Shown: piece by piece, positions 6,540 through 9,064 of the stretch | Layout of the letters: each line of letters opens with the position of its first letter | Position numbering within the stretch: the first letter of the stretch is position 1 | NCBI GenBank assembly: GCA_024304875.1 | Contig: JAMWZF010000105.1 | Coordinates: forward strand, 1-9,064 | Direction: 5' to 3' | Source of the DNA: Paracoccaceae bacterium | GTDB lineage: Bacteria > Pseudomonadota > Alphaproteobacteria > Rhodobacterales > Rhodobacteraceae | DNA: 9,064 nt | Notes under the pieces: generated by a model | What the model was told of the DNA's origin: nothing | Database searches by the model: none | What the model saw: only the letters and a program-made list of their open reading frames with translations | Position numbers and translations under genes: made by a program

Positions 6540-7412
6540 ATGACGACCTGGACCGCCCTGACCACCCTGACCGGAAAACCCGCCGCCGAGGCGCTGGGCG
6601 AGGCGCTCGAGGCGCTGGAGCCCGCGCCCACCGGCGTCGGCGTCTTCGAGGTCGAGGACGGATCGGGGCTCTGGGAGGTCGGCGCCTATTTCGAGGCCCC
6701 GCCGGACGAGGTGGCCCTCGCGCTGCTCTGCGCCGCCCATGACGCGAAACCCTTCGCCGTGTCGGAGCTGCCCGAGGTCGACTGGGTCGCCCACGTCCGC
6801 CGCGAACTGGCCCCGGTCCCGGCCGGCCGGTTCTTCGTCTACGGCAGCCACGACGCGGACAAGGTGCCGGACGGCGTGCAGCCCCTGCTGATCGAGGCCG
6901 CCATGGCCTTCGGCACCGGCCACCACGGCACGACGCTGGGATGCCTTCTGGCCTTCGACCGGCTGCTGGACGCCGGCCTGACCCCCGGCAAGGTGCTCGA
7001 CCTCGGCTGCGGCACGGCCGTGCTCGCCATGGCCGCGGCGCGGGTGCTGGAGGGCGCCACGATCCTCGCCTCCGACATCGACCCCGTGGCGGTCGAGGTG
7101 GCCGAGGCGAACCTCGCCGCCAACGGCCTGACCGGCACGGTGCACGCGCTGGTGGCCGAAGGGCTGGACGCCCCAGCCATCGCGCAGGTCGCCCCTTTCG
7201 ACCTCGTCTTCGCCAATATCCTGATGGGGCCGCTCCTCGACCTCGCCCCCGGCATCGCGGGCGTGACGGCCCCGGGCGGACACACGATCCTCTCGGGCCT
7301 CCTGAACGAGCAGGGCGATACCGTGATCGCGGCCTATCTGGCTGCCGGCTTCGTCCTCGAATCCCGCGACATCCACGGCGACTGGACGACGCTCACCCTG
7401 CGCCGGGCCTGA
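6540..7412 (+). CDS. prmA: Ribosomal protein L11 methyltransferase PrmA
   Basis: The 290-aa SAM-dependent enzyme methylates amino groups of ribosomal protein L11. Residues 1-90 are the small N-terminal substrate-binding domain, ending at LPEVDWVAHVRRELAPVPAGRFFVY, which matches the family's DW...W/R...P block before the linker. AAMAFGTGHHGTT (121-132) is the PrmA signature (usually FGTGxHxTT). SAM-binding motif I is KVLDLGCGTAVLAMAAA (151-167), with the acidic residues ASDIDPVAV following. FDLVFANILMGPLLDLAP (220-237) is the NxL catalytic-region motif, and ILSGLLNEQ the late strand. I chose the ATG at 6540: the frame is open far upstream, but that part overlaps the Crp/Fnr gene on the other strand and has no PrmA similarity. 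There is no strong ribosome site, so the start is the least certain point. Confidence 0.95.
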   Translation: MTTWTALTTLTGKPAAEALGEALEALEPAPTGVGVFEVEDGSGLWEVGAYFEAPPDEVALALLCAAHDAKPFAVSELPEVDWVAHVRRELAPVPAGRFFVYGSHDADKVPDGVQPLLIEAAMAFGTGHHGTTLGCLLAFDRLLDAGLTPGKVLDLGCGTAVLAMAAARVLEGATILASDIDPVAVEVAEANLAANGLTGTVHALVAEGLDAPAIAQVAPFDLVFANILMGPLLDLAPGIAGVTAPGGHTILSGLLNEQGDTVIAAYLAAGFVLESRDIHGDWTTLTLRRA

Positions 7413-7456
7413 CCGCCCAAATATCGCCGAAATCCCGCGGTATGCGCCGGGCAGCC

Positions 7457-7473
7457 GCCCCCTGAACCGGGGC
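7457..7473 (+). terminator. Weak hairpin after prmA
   Basis: GCCCC (7457-7461) pairs with GGGGC (7469-7473) around a seven-base loop, 45 bases after the prmA stop and before the next ribosome site. There is no T-run, so at best it attenuates read-through into the small membrane protein gene. Confidence 0.25.
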
Positions 7474-7503
7474 ATCCGTTCACGCATCACGCAGGAGAGG
7501 CTG

Positions 7504-7854
7504 ATGGCGTCCGACAAGACCGAATTCGAGCGCCGGGTGGCCCGGATCGAGAAGCGCAAGCTGGCGATGGCCGAGCATGGCGCCCGCAAGAAGGTCGGCA
7601 AGGACGGCCTCGTCGAATACGTGCCGAAGCGCGGGCCGCTGTCGATCCGCTTCCCCTGGCGGGCGATGCTTCTGCTGGCGCTCCTGCTCTTCGCCGGCAA
7701 GGTCGGCCTGTTCCGCGCCCTCGGCCCCGAGGCCTATGCGGCGAAGCTGGGCGCGCTGTCCCAGGGCGACGGGATCGACCAGCTCGGCGCGCGGGTCATG
7801 ACGGTCGATCCGGCGACGCAGTGGATCTCCGACCAGCTCGACCGGTTCCTCTGA
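7504..7854 (+). CDS. Small single-pass membrane protein, function unknown
   Basis: A 116-aa protein I cannot assign to a known function. The N-terminal half is strongly basic and probably cytoplasmic (FERRVARIEKRKLAM, ARKKVGKDGLVEYVPKRGP), and residues 1-25 could be a short amphipathic helix. One transmembrane segment covers about 53-70 (RAMLLLALLLFAGKVGLF). The remaining C-terminus (LGPEAYAAKLGALSQGDGIDQLGARVMTVDPATQWISDQLDRFL) would face the periplasm by the positive-inside rule. It has no cysteine, lipobox or catalytic motif. The start is well supported: AGGAGAGG (7493-7500) precedes ATG 7504. It lies 91 bases after prmA on the same strand and may be cotranscribed. It converges on the DUF1127 gene across a shared terminator-like hairpin. 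Confidence 0.85.
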   Translation: MASDKTEFERRVARIEKRKLAMAEHGARKKVGKDGLVEYVPKRGPLSIRFPWRAMLLLALLLFAGKVGLFRALGPEAYAAKLGALSQGDGIDQLGARVMTVDPATQWISDQLDRFL

Positions 7855-7869
7855 CCCCCGGAATCGAAA

Positions 7870-7910
7870 CGGGCGGCGCCTGTCCGGCACCGCCCGCTCG
7901 TTCGTTCGTT
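7870..7910. terminator. Bidirectional terminator-like hairpin with T-rich tail
   Basis: CGGGCGGCGCC (7870-7880) pairs with GGCACCGCCCG (7886-7896), one mismatch, around TGTCC. On the + strand a partly T-rich tail made of three CGTT units follows (7899-7910). It sits between two convergent genes, so it likely ends the gene at 7504-7854 and perhaps also the DUF1127 gene. Confidence 0.6.
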
Positions 7911-7926
7911 CCGTCTTCGGACCGGC

Positions 7927-8115
7927 TCAGCGGCCGTAAGCCACGCGGGCGATGTCCCCGCGGGTCAGCCCGACATCCTCGAGCTGCTGGTCGGTCAGCT
8001 TGTCCAGCGACTGGTAGGTCCTGTAGGCGTCGATGCGGGCGCGCACGGCGGCCCAGAAGCCGGTCTGGCCGATGGGGCGGCGGGCGGCGGAAGCGGAATA
8101 GTCTACGGCGGTCAT
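7927..8115 (-). CDS. DUF1127 (YjiS-like) small protein
   Basis: The 62-aa protein ends in a DUF1127 motif, residues about 20-56: FWAAVRARIDAYRTYQSLDKL, then TDQQLEDVGLTRGDI, the usual arginine-rich helix followed by L(S/T)DxxLxDIGLxRxxI. The first 15 residues are variable, as usual. Members of this family in alphaproteobacteria are small stress-linked proteins; at least one in Rhodobacter sphaeroides (CcaF1) binds RNA and works with neighbouring small RNAs. I see no CCTCCTCCC anti-Shine-Dalgarno repeat downstream here, so that small-RNA arrangement is not present. The ATG at 8115 is the only sensible start; its ribosome site is weak. It is transcribed away from the receiver gene, with a long shared upstream region. 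Confidence 0.9.
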   Translation of the reverse strand: MTAVDYSASAARRPIGQTGFWAAVRARIDAYRTYQSLDKLTDQQLEDVGLTRGDIARVAYGR

Positions 8116-8507
8116 GATCGTCTCGTTTCGTCTGTTCGGTGGTGGGGGCCGCGGTCAGCGGCCGGGCGCGGGTGCGCCTCTGAATGGTGCCCGCTGCACA
8201 TAGGTTGGGCAGTCTGCGAACACCACTGCCATTACCGCAAACCGCCCATGCAACTGCCGCATGACAGGTTCGATCCCCAACTATCTGTAAAACAGTCATA
8301 AATTTGTCCGCTTCGGGAGGGCGACGCCGTCCGTTTGCCGCGACGCAGCGTCAGTTCGCGGCGGCCCCCTGCGTCAGGTGCGGCCCTTCTTCACGCCCCG
8401 ACGGTCGCCCCGAACACGAACCGGTTGCCGACGTCCTGATTTCCGCTGGGGCCCGGCCCGAAAAAGCTGTATCCTGGTTCCATATTCAAATGGTGGGAGG
8501 CATGGAA
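8116..8507. other. 392-base divergent intergenic region between the DUF1127 and receiver genes
   Basis: I see no coding gene here; the frame open from 8304 into the receiver protein has no receiver similarity before 8508. On the DUF1127 side GGCCGC (8147-8152) pairs with GCGGCC (8158-8163) in what would be its leader. An AT-rich stretch at 8280-8305 (ATCTGTAAAACAGTCATAAATTT) contains CTGT-AAA-ACAG and is a likely promoter zone. A further inverted repeat GCCGCGA/TTCGCGGC (8337-8343, 8356-8362) encloses GACGC-A-GCGTC. CTGTATCCTGG near 8467-8477 or CATATTCAAA near 8481-8490 could supply a -10 for the receiver gene. None is decisive. Confidence 0.4.
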
Positions 8508-8897
8508 ATGCCCGGAGCGCGCGTCCTTGTGGCGGAAAAGAACGCTGCGGTCGTCATGGACATCGCGGCGATCCTTGACGATGCCGGCATCACGGTCAGC
8601 GGCCACACGACCAATCTGGCGGAACTCGTCCGCCTCGTCGACCGGGTGGAGCATGACGCGCTGCTCCTCAACGCCAGGCTGCACGACGGCCATACCTTCG
8701 ATCTTGCGCGAACCAGCCGCACGCCGCTTGCCTTCCTGACGACCTTTCGACCCGCCGAACTGCCACGGGACCTCCGGGACCTTCCCCTGATCAGAAAGCC
8801 CTTTGCCCCCGGTGATCTGGTGAACACCGTGACCGCGCTTTTGCCGACGGTCGCCGCCGGCGTCCACGCGGTCCGCCCCGACCGATCGCTCAGGTAG
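8508..8897 (+). CDS. Single-domain receiver-like protein with Asp-to-Asn at the phosphorylation site
   Basis: The 129-aa protein is a stand-alone receiver domain with no output domain. ARVLVAEKNAAVVMDIAAILDDAGITVSGHTTNLAELVRLV matches the first half of a CheY-like fold (relatives read RVLIVEDExxIAMDLxxMLxDAG). The strand that should end in the phosphoacceptor reads DALLLNARLHDG, putting Asn55 in place of Asp. The acidic pair is also reduced: Glu10 is kept but Lys11 replaces Asp. The switch Thr78 (AFLTTF) and Lys97 (LIRKPF) are present. So it probably cannot be phosphorylated normally and may act as a constant or competitive partner. I chose ATG 8508 because GGAGG (8496-8500) lies seven bases before it; ATGs at 8490 and 8502 are poorly placed. 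Single-domain receivers of this kind often partner HisKA_2/HWE kinases, but no kinase is adjacent. Confidence 0.85.
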   Translation: MPGARVLVAEKNAAVVMDIAAILDDAGITVSGHTTNLAELVRLVDRVEHDALLLNARLHDGHTFDLARTSRTPLAFLTTFRPAELPRDLRDLPLIRKPFAPGDLVNTVTALLPTVAAGVHAVRPDRSLR

Positions 8898-8962
8898 GGA
8901 ACACCGCCCGCCGTCCCGCCGTGCCCTGGATGTCACGGGCCGGAGCCGGCGACACCGCGCCC

Positions 8963-8991
8963 TTGGACAGGTGTTCGCGTTTTGTGCTAAC
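8963..8991 (+). promoter_or_regulatory. Possible ruvC promoter with an overlapping LexA (SOS) box
   Basis: TTGGAC (8963-8968) and GCTAAC (8986-8991) are separated by 17 bases and form a plausible, non-ideal promoter 32 bases before ruvC. Between them GTTC-N7-GTGC (8973-8987) matches the alphaproteobacterial LexA motif GTTC-N7-GTTC at seven of eight bases. ruvC belongs to the LexA regulon in several alphaproteobacteria, so damage-induced expression is reasonable to expect. The degenerate half-site keeps this tentative. Confidence 0.4.
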
Positions 8992-9022
8992 GCTCGGCCA
9001 AACAGGCGGGGAACAGGCAGCC

Positions 9023-9064
9023 ATGCGCATCATCGGCATTGATCCGGGGCTTCGGCGGACCGGA
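9023..9064 (+). CDS. ruvC: Crossover junction endodeoxyribonuclease RuvC, N-terminal start only
   Basis: Only the first 14 codons are in the window, reading MRIIGIDPGLRRTG. This matches the RuvC start (E. coli MAIILGIDPGSRVTG), with Asp7 as the first of the four metal-binding catalytic acids. RuvC cleaves Holliday junctions together with RuvAB. The ATG follows an AGGCAG-like weak ribosome site. Confidence 0.88.
   Translation, partial: MRIIGIDPGLRRTG

Noticed and set aside
7897..7910. Tetranucleotide CGTT repeat as a phase-variation tract
   Set aside because: Only three units, in a non-coding gap between convergent genes; better explained as the tail of the terminator.
7855..7926. CcsR-type small RNA cluster downstream of the DUF1127 gene
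   Set aside because: The gap is only 72 bases and is filled by the terminator-like hairpin; no CCTCCTCCC-type loop motif is present.
8261..8285. tRNA-like T-loop (GGTTCGATCCCC)
   Set aside because: No T-stem pairing, anticodon arm, D arm or acceptor stem can be built around it; a chance match.
8304..8507. N-terminal extension of the receiver protein
   Set aside because: The sequence is Arg/Pro-rich and unlike a receiver; GGAGG is placed correctly for ATG 8508.

Overview
The window is high-GC, densely coded DNA that reads as the chromosome of an alphaproteobacterium, most likely a member of the Rhodobacteraceae. This rests on family resemblance recalled from memory: the PriA, PrmA and RuvC sequences, an alphaproteobacterial-type Crp/Fnr regulator, a HisKA_2/HWE-class histidine kinase, a DUF1127 protein, and a possible GTTC-N7-GTTC-like LexA box before ruvC. 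No tRNA, rRNA, CRISPR array, insertion sequence or phage gene is visible.

Layout. (1) 1-428: the 3' end of priA (+), followed by a 77-nt near-perfect hairpin at 459-535. (2) 634-1566: a free-standing HNH endonuclease (+) with an extra N-terminal domain. (3) 1668-2897: a 12-TM MFS transporter (+). (4) 2997-4522: msrA, a broken P-loop kinase-like gene and a hexapeptide-repeat acetyltransferase, all +. The broken gene overlaps both neighbours by a few bases, as in a tight operon, and a second long hairpin (3807-3871) lies exactly in the break. (5) 4529-6440 (minus): a Crp/Fnr-type regulator followed by a LOV-domain histidine kinase. A 16-bp perfect inverted repeat sits between them. (6) 6540-7854: prmA (+), divergent from the Crp/Fnr gene, then a small one-TM protein. 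(7) 7870-8115: a bidirectional terminator-like hairpin and a DUF1127 gene (minus). (8) 8508-8897: a single-domain receiver protein (+) lacking the phosphoacceptor aspartate. (9) 9023-9064: the first 14 codons of ruvC (+).

How it fits together. Much of the window is housekeeping: replication restart (PriA), Holliday-junction resolution (RuvC), ribosomal protein methylation (PrmA) and repair of oxidised methionine (MsrA). The notable part is the signalling gear. The LOV kinase keeps the flavin-adduct cysteine but has leucine where the signalling glutamine normally sits. A stand-alone receiver about 2.8 kb away has asparagine for the phosphoacceptor aspartate. Both are single-codon departures from well-known rules, and the proteins could belong to one atypical blue-light or stress pathway. 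That link is inference only. I found no multi-gene defence or otherwise wholly new system; the HNH protein is at most a solitary restriction-like nuclease.
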